In this document: piece by piece, positions 42,531 to 49,952 of the stretch
Layout: each line of letters starts with the position of its first letter
Position numbering within the stretch: the stretch's first letter is position 1
Assembly: GCA_029782025.1 (NCBI GenBank)
Contig: JAKOVR010000099.1
Location: 1 to 64,000, forward strand
Direction of reading: 5' to 3'
Length of the DNA: 64,000 nucleotides
Source of the DNA: Actinomycetes bacterium
Lineage (GTDB): Bacteria > Actinomycetota > Acidimicrobiia > Acidimicrobiales > Acidimicrobilacustridaceae
Notes under the pieces: model-generated
What the model was told of the DNA's origin: nothing
The model's database searches: none
The model's input: the letters and a program-made list of their open reading frames with translations, nothing else
Program-made: the position numbers and the translations under genes

Positions 42531-45113
42531 TCAGGCAGGCGCAGCACCGCTCGTGGCGGTGAGCAACTTGTGAGCGGACGATCGGGCCCCACGCATCACG
42601 GGCGAATCGAGCTCGTAGAACTTGGTGAGGTCCTCGAGCAGGTAGTGGCCCCATTGCGCGTCGTTGATGGACTCGCTGCCGGAGACCACGAAGGTCGCAG
42701 GCCCAAAGGATTCAAGGGGCGGCGTGGTCTCCCACCACCGGCCTCCCGACCGCCGAGCGGTGCTGAGCTCGAGGTACCACGCTGCATAGTCGTGGGGGAG
42801 ATCGACGACCGCCGGGAAGGCTCGACCGAGATCGGAGATCAGTGTGTGTTGCACCATGAAGACGGTGTCCATGCCTGACGATCGCGGCAGGCCGAGCTCC
42901 TCGACGAGGTAACGGGACACCTCGTCGAGGAAGTGGGCCCAGCTCATCGGGGGCACGAGGATCTGGAGGTCCTGCACCATCCAACGCACGAGAGGAAGGT
43001 CGGAACCGGGCGCGACGGCGCGCTCACCGAGACGGTCGTAGAAGTCGATCTCACGCGTCCCGGTGGTGTGCCGCACCCATCGGGCGACGTGTCGAAGCAG
43101 GCCCAGGTTCTCGAAGACCCGGAAGGTCCTCCGATGGAGGTTCATCAGCTCGCGATCAGCTCTCGTGAAGGTTGCGCTCGACGCCACGAGCGTCCGCTCC
43201 ACGCCCGGCTGGACCTCCACCACGTCAACCTCGAGCCGGTGTCGCTGTCTGTACTCGGGCGCGTTCATCGGGCTGTTCGGGAGCAACATCGTGTCGTAGA
43301 CGCTCGCGTAGATGTCACGGTCGATGCAGCCCTGGAGATCGTCGGAGAAGCTCGCCACTGTCGAGCCGGGAAGACCCATCATGAGCTCCGTGTACACCGT
43401 GGCCCCCAACCCGACCAGATGGTCGGCGATTCGGTCGTAGGCCTCGGTCTTGATGTTCGAGCGATCGACGGTGGCCAGCACCTGCGGGTCCATGCTCTGG
43501 AGGGCGATCGCGGCGAAGAAGCTGATGTCGGCGTTCCACAGCAAGGAGCAGATCTCCACGGTGTACTTGGTCGTGTTCTTGGCGAAGCAGCACACGACCG
43601 AACGCGGGAAGCCGTACGTCTCGCGGCACTCGACGATCTTCCGGGCGATGTCGACGTCGCGCGAGAAGATGCCGAAGTTGGCGTCGGCCAGGAACAGCAT
43701 CTCGATGTTGTTCCTGGCCCCCCATTCGATCTCGTCGAGCACCCGTTGCAGGTCGAACTGGCGAATGCGCGAGTTGGTGGCGGAGCCCCAATCGCAGAAG
43801 GTGCAGCCGTACGGACACCCGCGGTTGGTCTCCAGGGTCTGGAAGTCGACGCCCCGACCCACGATCTCGTCGAAGAAGCCGGTGAGGTACGGCGACGGCA
43901 CGACGTCGAGCTCGGCCATCCGCGGGCGATCCGGGGTACGGCGAACCTCACCACCGTCCCGGTACGACACCCCCGGCACGCGATCGAGCACCGTCAGGTC
44001 GCCGTTGCGGCCGGCAAGGACCCCGCCGAGCGCGTCGAGGATCTCCACGAGCGCTTGCTCGCCCTCGCCGCGCACCGCCACGTCGACACCGACGTTGGCC
44101 GCGAAGAAGGCCGCCGCGTCGTCGTGGTACTTGGGGGTGCTCGGGCCGCCGTGGATGCAAACGCTCTCGGGGCTCATTTCTTTGATCATCGCGGCGATCG
44201 CCAGGTTCTGCTCCACCGACCAGATGTAGTTCGAGAACAGGAAGACGGCCGGCCCGCTCCGCTCCAGCCTGCGCCTGATCGCCTTCGGTGATGCGAGCCA
44301 GGCCGGGAGCAGCTCGTAGTGGTCGAGCAAGCGACCGCCTTCGTACTGCGCTGTGTACGACAGGAGGAGTCCGAGTGCGAGGTTGATCGCGATGGGGTTC
44401 TCGTAGAGGGCGACGACCGACACCTTCCCCGGGGCGGCCGGCCGCCGCATCATCTCGTTGCCCGAGGCGATGAGTCCTTTGCGCTGCGTGAAGACCTCCG
44501 CCAGCGAGCGCACCTTGAAGCGACCGTCGTCGACGTCCGGTGCCGCGACGGGGTCCACAACCGTGAGGATCGAGCCGCGCACCGCATCCTCGACCAACCG
44601 GTCGAAGTGATCCCGATCGATCGCCGCCGGACCGAGGGCCTGCTGGTGCAGGGCGAAGGCTTCCGACGCCTCGACGGTCGGTCCGAACAACAGCAACGCC
44701 GCCAGCTCGGCCGCCGACACCGTCGCCGCTCTCGCGCCCGAGGGGTGGAAGAACGCGAATCCCTCGGCGGTGAGCGCGAGGGTTCGCGGCAACCTGAGCG
44801 AGAGGAGATCCGAGGCCGACGGCGCCGCCGGCGCCGCCAGGCGACCGGGCAGCTCGGCCAGCGGCAGGCCGGATCGGAGTCCGAGCGGATCCGGGGTCGG
44901 TCCCGGCGCAGCGCGCCCGAGCCGGTCGAGGAGCGCGTCCACCACGACCCTTTCGGGTGCGTCCTCCGAGACGGGTTCCGGCGGTTCCGAACCGGTGGCC
45001 GCGACCTGCTCGAGCAGGTGGAGGGCGTCGTAGCCCAGGTTGACCACGTCGAGGTGGTTCGTGAACTCGACGCCCCGCTGGTTGAGCACGAGAAGGAGCG
45101 GTTGCCATGCCAT
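42531..45113 (-). CDS. B12-binding radical SAM protein (rSAM-8)
   Basis: 860 residues from ATG 45113 (MAWQPLLLVLNQRGVE), the only start that keeps the conserved N-terminal RGVE motif; the open frame continues upstream without homologous sequence. Cobalamin domain with NLALGLLLSYTAQ, LFSNYIWS, CIHGGPSTPKYH and VRGEGEQALVE; SAM cluster at Cys433/437/440; NSRIRQFD, LADANFGIFSRD, FAKNTTKY, AIALQSMDPQ, NSPMNAPEYR; C-terminal RWVRHTTGTREIDFYDRLG; tail ELDSPVMRGAR. It leads the minus-strand trio rSAM-8, rSAM-7, P450-9. Confidence 0.88.
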   Translation of the reverse strand: MAWQPLLLVLNQRGVEFTNHLDVVNLGYDALHLLEQVAATGSEPPEPVSEDAPERVVVDALLDRLGRAAPGPTPDPLGLRSGLPLAELPGRLAAPAAPSASDLLSLRLPRTLALTAEGFAFFHPSGARAATVSAAELAALLLFGPTVEASEAFALHQQALGPAAIDRDHFDRLVEDAVRGSILTVVDPVAAPDVDDGRFKVRSLAEVFTQRKGLIASGNEMMRRPAAPGKVSVVALYENPIAINLALGLLLSYTAQYEGGRLLDHYELLPAWLASPKAIRRRLERSGPAVFLFSNYIWSVEQNLAIAAMIKEMSPESVCIHGGPSTPKYHDDAAAFFAANVGVDVAVRGEGEQALVEILDALGGVLAGRNGDLTVLDRVPGVSYRDGGEVRRTPDRPRMAELDVVPSPYLTGFFDEIVGRGVDFQTLETNRGCPYGCTFCDWGSATNSRIRQFDLQRVLDEIEWGARNNIEMLFLADANFGIFSRDVDIARKIVECRETYGFPRSVVCCFAKNTTKYTVEICSLLWNADISFFAAIALQSMDPQVLATVDRSNIKTEAYDRIADHLVGLGATVYTELMMGLPGSTVASFSDDLQGCIDRDIYASVYDTMLLPNSPMNAPEYRQRHRLEVDVVEVQPGVERTLVASSATFTRADRELMNLHRRTFRVFENLGLLRHVARWVRHTTGTREIDFYDRLGERAVAPGSDLPLVRWMVQDLQILVPPMSWAHFLDEVSRYLVEELGLPRSSGMDTVFMVQHTLISDLGRAFPAVVDLPHDYAAWYLELSTARRSGGRWWETTPPLESFGPATFVVSGSESINDAQWGHYLLEDLTKFYELDSPVMRGARSSAHKLLTATSGAAPA

Positions 45114-45235
45114 GTGGTGAACGACCTCGGGTCCTTCGTTCCAGCGCGCCTGCCGGCACGCGCGGACGGGCCATGGTACCCGGACTGGCCTCGACAGGAG
45201 CGCCGGCCGCGACCACCAGCACCCGAGAACGCGCG

Positions 45236-45937
45236 CTATCCGATGCCCATGGCGAAGCCGCCGTCGACCGGGACCACCGCGCCGGTCACGAACGAGGCGC
45301 GGTCGGTGGTCAGGAAGTGGACGACCGCCGCGACCTCGTCGAGGGTGCCCGCCCGCTTCAGCGGGGTGGCCGCCACCCAGCCGGGGCCGGCGGGCGTGAC
45401 GTCGCTCCAGTTGTCGAGCAGCCCGGGGGCCACGACGTTGACCCGGATGTTGCGGGACCCGAGCTCGCGGGCGAGGGCCCGGGCCAGGCCGATCTGGCCC
45501 GCCTTGGACGCGTCGTAGGACGACACCCCCGGGGTGCCGTACAGCGACGACACCGAGGAGATGAAGACGATGGCGCCCCGCCGGCGCCGGACCATCGACT
45601 GCGCCGCCCGGCGGGCCACGAAGAAGCTGCCGTTGAGGTTGGTGTCGACCACCTCGCGGAACGACGCCGGGGAGGCCCGGATGGCCAGGTTGCGGTGGGC
45701 GAAGCCGGCATTGACCACGACGGCGTCGACTGGGCCGTGCTCGGCCTCGATGGCCTCGAAGGTGGCGTCGACGGCGTCGGGATCGGCGACGTCGCAGCGG
45801 TACTCGGGCCCCACGCCGCCGGGCTCGGTGCGCCAGGTGGTGACCACCCGGTCGCCGGCGGCCCGATGGTGGTCGGCGATGGCCCGGCCGAGGCCGCGGT
45901 TCCCCCCGAAGATCGCCACCAGCCGCTCCGTTTCCAC
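45236..45937 (-). CDS. FabG-like short-chain dehydrogenase/reductase
   Basis: 233 residues from GTG 45937. Intact SDR motifs: FGGNRGLG nucleotide loop, NAG, ISSVSSLYG with the catalytic serine, YDASK with Tyr and Lys, and PVDGGFAMGIG at the C-terminus. It is likely a beta-ketoacyl-ACP reductase or related alcohol dehydrogenase using NADPH. Its C-terminus is nearly identical in pattern to the degenerate SDR at 35481-36212, so it can be read as the active partner of that protein. It lies 122 bases ahead of rSAM-8 on the same strand and may be the first gene of that operon. Confidence 0.88.
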   Translation of the reverse strand: METERLVAIFGGNRGLGRAIADHHRAAGDRVVTTWRTEPGGVGPEYRCDVADPDAVDATFEAIEAEHGPVDAVVVNAGFAHRNLAIRASPASFREVVDTNLNGSFFVARRAAQSMVRRRRGAIVFISSVSSLYGTPGVSSYDASKAGQIGLARALARELGSRNIRVNVVAPGLLDNWSDVTPAGPGWVAATPLKRAGTLDEVAAVVHFLTTDRASFVTGAVVPVDGGFAMGIG

Positions 45938-45943
45938 CGCGGC

Positions 45944-45987
45944 AGTGTACGAGCGGCCGCGACCCGGCCGGTGCGCCCCCGTAGACT
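45944..45987. promoter_or_regulatory. Divergent promoters with very short leaders
   Basis: On the minus strand TACACT (45949-45944) is followed by six bases and then the GTG of the SDR at 45937. On the plus strand TAGACT (45982-45987) is followed by nine bases and then the GTG of the SDR at 45997. With a normal -10 to start distance of about seven bases, both messages would be leaderless or nearly so. Neither gene has a Shine-Dalgarno site, which agrees. Confidence 0.5.
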
Positions 45988-45996
45988 GCCCGCCGC

Positions 45997-46821
45997 GTGG
46001 ACACCGATCCCCTCCCTCCCAGCCCGCCGCCTGGGCGACGCGTCGCCCTCGTCACCGGTGCCGCCCGCGGCATCGGGCTGGCCGTGTGCCGGCACCTCGC
46101 CGCCCGCGGCGACATCGTCCACGCCACCTGGCGGTCCACCGAACCGCCGGCCGTGGAGGGCGTGCGCTTCCACCGGAGCGACATCGTCGAGCCCGGCGCC
46201 CTCGAGGCCGTCATCGCCGAGGCCGAGGCCGCCGACGGCCCGATCGACATCGCCGTCGGCAACGCCGCCATCCTGCGCGACGGCATGTCGTTCCGGATGT
46301 CCGACGAGCAGTTCCTCGAGGTCCTCCACGTCGACCTCGAGGGCAACATGCGCCTCGCCTCCCGGGTGCTCCCCGGCATGGCCGCCCGGGGGTGGGGGCG
46401 GGTCGTGTTCGTGTCGTCGGTCGGGGGGATCACCGGCTCCTCCAGCCAGGTCAACTACGCCACGGCCAAGGCCGCCCTGCACGGCTTGGCCCGCAGCGCC
46501 GCCCTCGAGGTCGCGGCCGACGGCGTCACGGTCAACGTCGTCGCCCCTGGGCCGATCGACACCGAGCTGATGCGGGGCATGGGCGAGAAGCACTTCGCCG
46601 CGTTCAGCGCCGTCGTGCCGGCCGGGCGCATGGGCCGGGTCGACGAGGTCGCCGACCTCGTCGGCTTCCTCGCCTCCGATCACGCCGCCTTCATCACCGG
46701 GGTGGTCATCCCCATCGACGGCGGCCTGCTCCTCTCCGACGGCTTCCTCCGATCCAACCGCGAGCGGGTCCTCATGGCCCGCCGCTCGCTCGAAGGGGAT
46801 GGCGGCGGGGGGACCGGGTAG
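45997..46821 (+). CDS. FabG-type beta-ketoacyl-ACP reductase
   Basis: 274 residues from GTG 45997. Complete SDR motifs: TGAARGIG, GNAA, VSSVGGITG with serine, YATAK with Tyr and Lys, and IPIDGGLLLSDG. A 25-residue Arg-rich, Gly-rich C-terminal extension is not typical of FabG. It could be the cluster's ketoreductase working with the FabF-type synthase, or the housekeeping FabG. It is divergent from the other SDR and convergent with mrp, so it marks the right border of the cluster. Confidence 0.87.
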   Translation: MDTDPLPPSPPPGRRVALVTGAARGIGLAVCRHLAARGDIVHATWRSTEPPAVEGVRFHRSDIVEPGALEAVIAEAEAADGPIDIAVGNAAILRDGMSFRMSDEQFLEVLHVDLEGNMRLASRVLPGMAARGWGRVVFVSSVGGITGSSSQVNYATAKAALHGLARSAALEVAADGVTVNVVAPGPIDTELMRGMGEKHFAAFSAVVPAGRMGRVDEVADLVGFLASDHAAFITGVVIPIDGGLLLSDGFLRSNRERVLMARRSLEGDGGGGTG

Positions 46822-46840
46822 GGCGCCCGCCGGGCCGGTG

Positions 46841-47989
46841 TCAGTCGGCCAGCAGCTTGAGGCCCGAGTTGTAGCGGCGGGTGGGTGCCAGCTCCACGTC
46901 GATGCGTTCGGCGATGGCGGCGATGGCGCGGGCCACCTCGCTGTCGGGTGACACCGCCATCACCGGCCGGCCCGAGTCGGAGCCCTCGCGCAGCTCCTCC
47001 ACCAACGGCACCTGACCGAGGAGGGGGACGCCGAGCCGTTGGGCCAGCTCCTCGCCGCCGCCCTGACCGAAGATCTCGTAGCGGGTGCCATCGTGTCCGG
47101 TGAACCACGACATGTTCTCGATGATGCCCTTGAGCTCGAGGTTGACCTTCTCGGCCATGAAGCCCACGCGCTGGGCCACCCGCTGCGCCGCCGGCTGGGG
47201 GGTGGTGACCACGTAGAGCTCGGCCCGGGGCAGGTTCTGGGCCATCGAGATGATCACGTCGCCAGTGCCGGGCGGCAGGTCGATGACGAGGTAGTCGGGG
47301 TCGTCCCAGAACACGTCGACCAGGAACTGCTCGAGCGCCTTGTGGAGCATCGGGCCCCGCCAGATCACGGGCTGGTCCTCGCCGGCGAAGAACCCCATCG
47401 AGATGGCCCGCACCCCGTGGGCCTCCGGCGGCACCAGCATCTCGTCGATCACCACCGGCGGCCGGTCCACCCCCAGCATGCGGGGGATCGAGAAGCCCCA
47501 CACGTCGGCGTCGATGACGGCCACGCTGTGCCCCCGCTGGGCCAGGGCGATCGAGAGGTTGGCCGTGAGCGACGACTTGCCCACCCCGCCCTTGCCCGAG
47601 GCGATGAGCAGGACGCGGGTGCGGCTGGCCGGGTCGGCGAAGGGGATGCGCCGGCCCTCGGCGTGGCCGTGGGCGTGGCTCTGGCCGGCGGTCGACCCGG
47701 GGTCGCCGTGGAGCCGCTCGCGCAAGGCGACCCGCTCCTCGTCGGACATCACGGTGAAGTCGATCCCGACCTGCTCGACGCCGTCGAGGGCGACCACGGC
47801 CTCGGTGACGCGCCGCTGGATCTCGTTCCGCAACGGGCAGCCGGGCACGGTGAGGGCCACCAGGACGGTGACGGTCTCCCCGTCGATGCCCACCGATCGC
47901 ACCATGCCGAGGTCGACGATGCTGCGGTGGAGCTCGGGGTCCTCCACGGGTCGCAGGGCGTCGATGACAGCGGTCTCGGTGACCGGCAT
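46841..47989 (-). CDS. mrp: Mrp/ApbC family Fe-S cluster carrier ATPase
   Basis: 382 residues from ATG 47989, with AGGAGG at 47999-47994. The N-terminal MIP18/DUF59 domain (PVEDPELHRSIVDLGMV, about residues 10-90) carries a Cys in VPGCPLR. The C-terminal MinD-like ATPase has SGKGGVGKSS, VIDADVWG and VIDLPPGTGD. It carries Fe-S clusters to apoproteins. It is divergent from the SufR-type regulator and both starts flank a palindrome, so it is probably controlled by iron-sulfur status. The family CxxC near the ATPase C-terminus is not obvious here, as in a subset of Mrp proteins. Confidence 0.9.
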   Translation of the reverse strand: MPVTETAVIDALRPVEDPELHRSIVDLGMVRSVGIDGETVTVLVALTVPGCPLRNEIQRRVTEAVVALDGVEQVGIDFTVMSDEERVALRERLHGDPGSTAGQSHAHGHAEGRRIPFADPASRTRVLLIASGKGGVGKSSLTANLSIALAQRGHSVAVIDADVWGFSIPRMLGVDRPPVVIDEMLVPPEAHGVRAISMGFFAGEDQPVIWRGPMLHKALEQFLVDVFWDDPDYLVIDLPPGTGDVIISMAQNLPRAELYVVTTPQPAAQRVAQRVGFMAEKVNLELKGIIENMSWFTGHDGTRYEIFGQGGGEELAQRLGVPLLGQVPLVEELREGSDSGRPVMAVSPDSEVARAIAAIAERIDVELAPTRRYNSGLKLLAD

Positions 47990-48019
47990 GGGACCTCCTG
48001 GGCGCCGGAACGAATTTCT

Positions 48020-48033
48020 CCTATAGCGATAGG
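48020..48033. promoter_or_regulatory. Palindromic operator between mrp and sufR
   Basis: CCTAT at 48020-48024 and ATAGG at 48029-48033 form a perfect inverted repeat with a four-base spacer. It sits immediately upstream of the -10 TACAAT of the regulator gene and within the mrp promoter region. This is the expected place for a SufR-type repressor operator that controls both divergent genes. It is the most AT-rich point of the neighbourhood. Confidence 0.55.
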
Positions 48034-48039
48034 TACAAT
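48034..48039 (+). promoter_or_regulatory. -10 element of the sufR-like gene (leaderless)
   Basis: TACAAT at 48034-48039 is followed by six bases (ACCGAG) and then GTG 48046, so transcription should begin at or next to the start codon. Confidence 0.55.
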
Positions 48040-48045
48040 ACCGAG

Positions 48046-48804
48046 GTGGCCGCGACCCCACACCATCGGACCACGGCGCCGGCCGAACAGACGGCGCTGT
48101 CGCCGAACGACTTCTCCTCGATGGTCACCGCCGTCACGTCCGCCTTCGGCGACCCCACGCGGCGGGGCATCTACCTCTTCGCCCGCGAGCAGGACGGCGG
48201 GGTCACGGCCACCGAGGTGGCCCAGCGCTTCGCCCTCCACCCCAACGTGGCCCGCCACCACCTCGACAAGCTCGCCGCCGGCGGGTACCTCGAGATCGAG
48301 GTGTCCCGGGGCGGCAAGGCCGGCGCCGGGCGGCCGGCCAAGCACTACCGGGTGTCGGACCGCACCCCCGCCCCCGCCTTCCCCGTCCGCCACGACGACC
48401 TCCTCGTCACGCTGCTCGGTCGGGCCCTGGCCCGCATCCCGCGGCGCGAGGCCGAGGCGCTGGCCGAGGAGGTCGGGCTGGAGTACGGGCGGCTGATGGC
48501 GTCGTCGATCGGCGGCGCCAGCGAGGACGCGCAGCGGTCCTTCCGGTCGGCGCTGCACATCGTGGCCGATGCCCTCACCGCCCACGGCTTCGCCGCCCAC
48601 GCCGAGAAGCACGGCAACCAGCTCCGCATCGTGTCCGAGCACTGCCCCTTCGGTGACGCCGCCATCGAGAACCCGGTCATCTGCGCCGTCGACCGGGGCA
48701 TGGTGCGGGGGATGCTCGGCTCGATCTACGGCCAGGCCTCCACCGAGCTGGCGGCGTCGATGGCCAAGGGCGACGACGTGTGCGTCACGTCGGTCGAGGC
48801 GTGA
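48046..48804 (+). CDS. sufR: SufR-type Fe-S-sensing transcriptional regulator
   Basis: 252 residues from GTG 48046. The N-terminal winged helix-turn-helix (about residues 25-105) has GDPTRRGIYLF, TATEVAQRFALHPNVARHHLDKL and the wing GRPAKHYRV. The C-terminal half has cysteines in EHCPFG (Cys200), VICAVDRGM (Cys213) and near the end (Cys246), which may bind an Fe-S cluster as in SufR repressors. In actinobacteria SufR heads the suf operon; here it is coupled by GTGA to a cysteine desulfurase gene and divergent from mrp. It probably represses these genes when clusters are plentiful and binds the palindrome in front of it. Confidence 0.82.
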   Translation: MAATPHHRTTAPAEQTALSPNDFSSMVTAVTSAFGDPTRRGIYLFAREQDGGVTATEVAQRFALHPNVARHHLDKLAAGGYLEIEVSRGGKAGAGRPAKHYRVSDRTPAPAFPVRHDDLLVTLLGRALARIPRREAEALAEEVGLEYGRLMASSIGGASEDAQRSFRSALHIVADALTAHGFAAHAEKHGNQLRIVSEHCPFGDAAIENPVICAVDRGMVRGMLGSIYGQASTELAASMAKGDDVCVTSVEA

Positions 48805-49940
48805 CCCGGCACTACCTCGACCACGCGTCGACCGTCCCGCTGCGCCCCTCGGCCCGGGCGGCGATGGTCACCGCCCTCGACCTCCCGGCCGCCGATCCCG
48901 GGCGGGTCCACGCCGAAGGCCTCCACGCCCGCCACGCCCTCGAGGCCGCCCGGCAGGCCGTGGCCGACTTCCTTGGGGCCCGGCCCCGCGAGGTGGTCTT
49001 CACCGGCAGCGCCACCGAGGCCCTCGTCACCGCCGTGGCCGGCTGCGCCGACCGGGGGCGGCACGTGGTGCGGAGCGCCGTCGAGCACGCCGCCGTGCGG
49101 CGCAGCGTGGAGCGCCTCGTCGCCGCGGGCCACGAGGCCACCGTGCTCCCCGTCGACGGGGCCGGGCGGGTCGACCCCGACGACGCCGCCGCGGCCCTCC
49201 GGTCCGACACCGCGCTCGTGTGCCTGCAACTCGGCAACCACGAGGTGGGCACGCTGCAGCCCGTGGCGGAGGTGGTGGCCCACTGCCGGGCCAGGGGGGT
49301 GCTCACCCTCGTCGATGCGGCCCAGGGCGCCGGCCGCGTCCCGCTGTCCTTCGCCGACCTCGGCGCCGACCTCCTCGCCGTCAGCGCCCACAAGCTGGGG
49401 GGCCCGCCCGGGATCGGTGCCCTGCTCGTGCGCCGGGGCCTCCGCATCGACCCGCTCCTCGTCGGGGGCGACCAGGAGCGGGCCCGCCGGGCCGGCCTGG
49501 AGAACCTGCCGGCCGCCGCCGGGTTCGCCGCCGCCTGCGCCGAGCTTTCCGCCGGCGACCGCCTGGCCGAGGAGGCCGCCGCCGCCGGCCGCCACACCGA
49601 CCGGATCCGGGCCGGGCTCGCCGCCCTCGACGGCGTCACCGTCTACGGGCCCTCCGACCCGGCCCTGCGCCTCCCCCACCTGGTGTGCGCCGGCATCGAA
49701 GGCATCGAGCCCCAGGGGGTGCTCCTCGGGCTCGACGGGGCCGGGATCGCCTGCCACTCCGGGAGCGCCTGCAGCAGCGAGTCGCTCGAGCCGTCGCCCG
49801 TCCTCGCCGCCATGGGGGTCGACGCCCACCGCTCGCTGCGGATCAGCGTCGGGTGGAGCACCACCGACGCCGACGTCGACGCACTGCTGGCCCACCTCCC
49901 CCGGGTGGTGGCCGACCTGCGGGCCCTGGGCGCGGGCTGA
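48801..49940 (+). CDS. Cysteine desulfurase (IscS/NifS family)
   Basis: 379 residues from GTG 48801 (GTGA overlap with sufR). YLDHASTVPLRP is the usual N-terminus, Lys198 in SAHKLGGPPG is the PLP-binding lysine, GNHEVGT and DAAQ contact the cofactor, and Cys324 in GSACSS is the sulfur-accepting cysteine. It releases sulfur from cysteine to form enzyme-bound persulfide for Fe-S cluster or thio-cofactor synthesis. Coupling to a SufR-type gene supports Fe-S assembly. A tRNA-thiolation role cannot be excluded, since many actinobacteria place such genes beside mnmA, though not here. Confidence 0.9.
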   Translation: MTRHYLDHASTVPLRPSARAAMVTALDLPAADPGRVHAEGLHARHALEAARQAVADFLGARPREVVFTGSATEALVTAVAGCADRGRHVVRSAVEHAAVRRSVERLVAAGHEATVLPVDGAGRVDPDDAAAALRSDTALVCLQLGNHEVGTLQPVAEVVAHCRARGVLTLVDAAQGAGRVPLSFADLGADLLAVSAHKLGGPPGIGALLVRRGLRIDPLLVGGDQERARRAGLENLPAAAGFAAACAELSAGDRLAEEAAAAGRHTDRIRAGLAALDGVTVYGPSDPALRLPHLVCAGIEGIEPQGVLLGLDGAGIACHSGSACSSESLEPSPVLAAMGVDAHRSLRISVGWSTTDADVDALLAHLPRVVADLRALGAG

Positions 49941-49952
49941 CCCGGCGGGGCG

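Larger units (their letters stand above)
38775..45113. other. Less GC-rich block of three cluster genes
   Basis: P450-9, rSAM-7 and rSAM-8 use noticeably more A/T-ending codons than their paralogues on the plus strand. Two 60-base samples counted by eye (39121-39180 and 40921-40980) hold 36 and 38 G+C, while samples inside the plus-strand radical SAM genes (27001-27060 and 30001-30060) hold 47 and 50. The proteins remain close paralogues. This suggests a different evolutionary history, such as separate acquisition or exchange with a related cluster. Confidence 0.6.

Noticed and set aside
4701-45113. P450s or radical SAM genes as recent identical duplications or assembly artefacts
   Set aside because: The paralogues differ throughout in sequence, length and codon use; only short motifs are shared exactly.
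45114-46454. N-terminal extension of rSAM-8 through the SDR gene
   Set aside because: The added part is antisense or frame-shifted SDR sequence; ATG 45113 restores the N-terminal motif shared with the paralogues.
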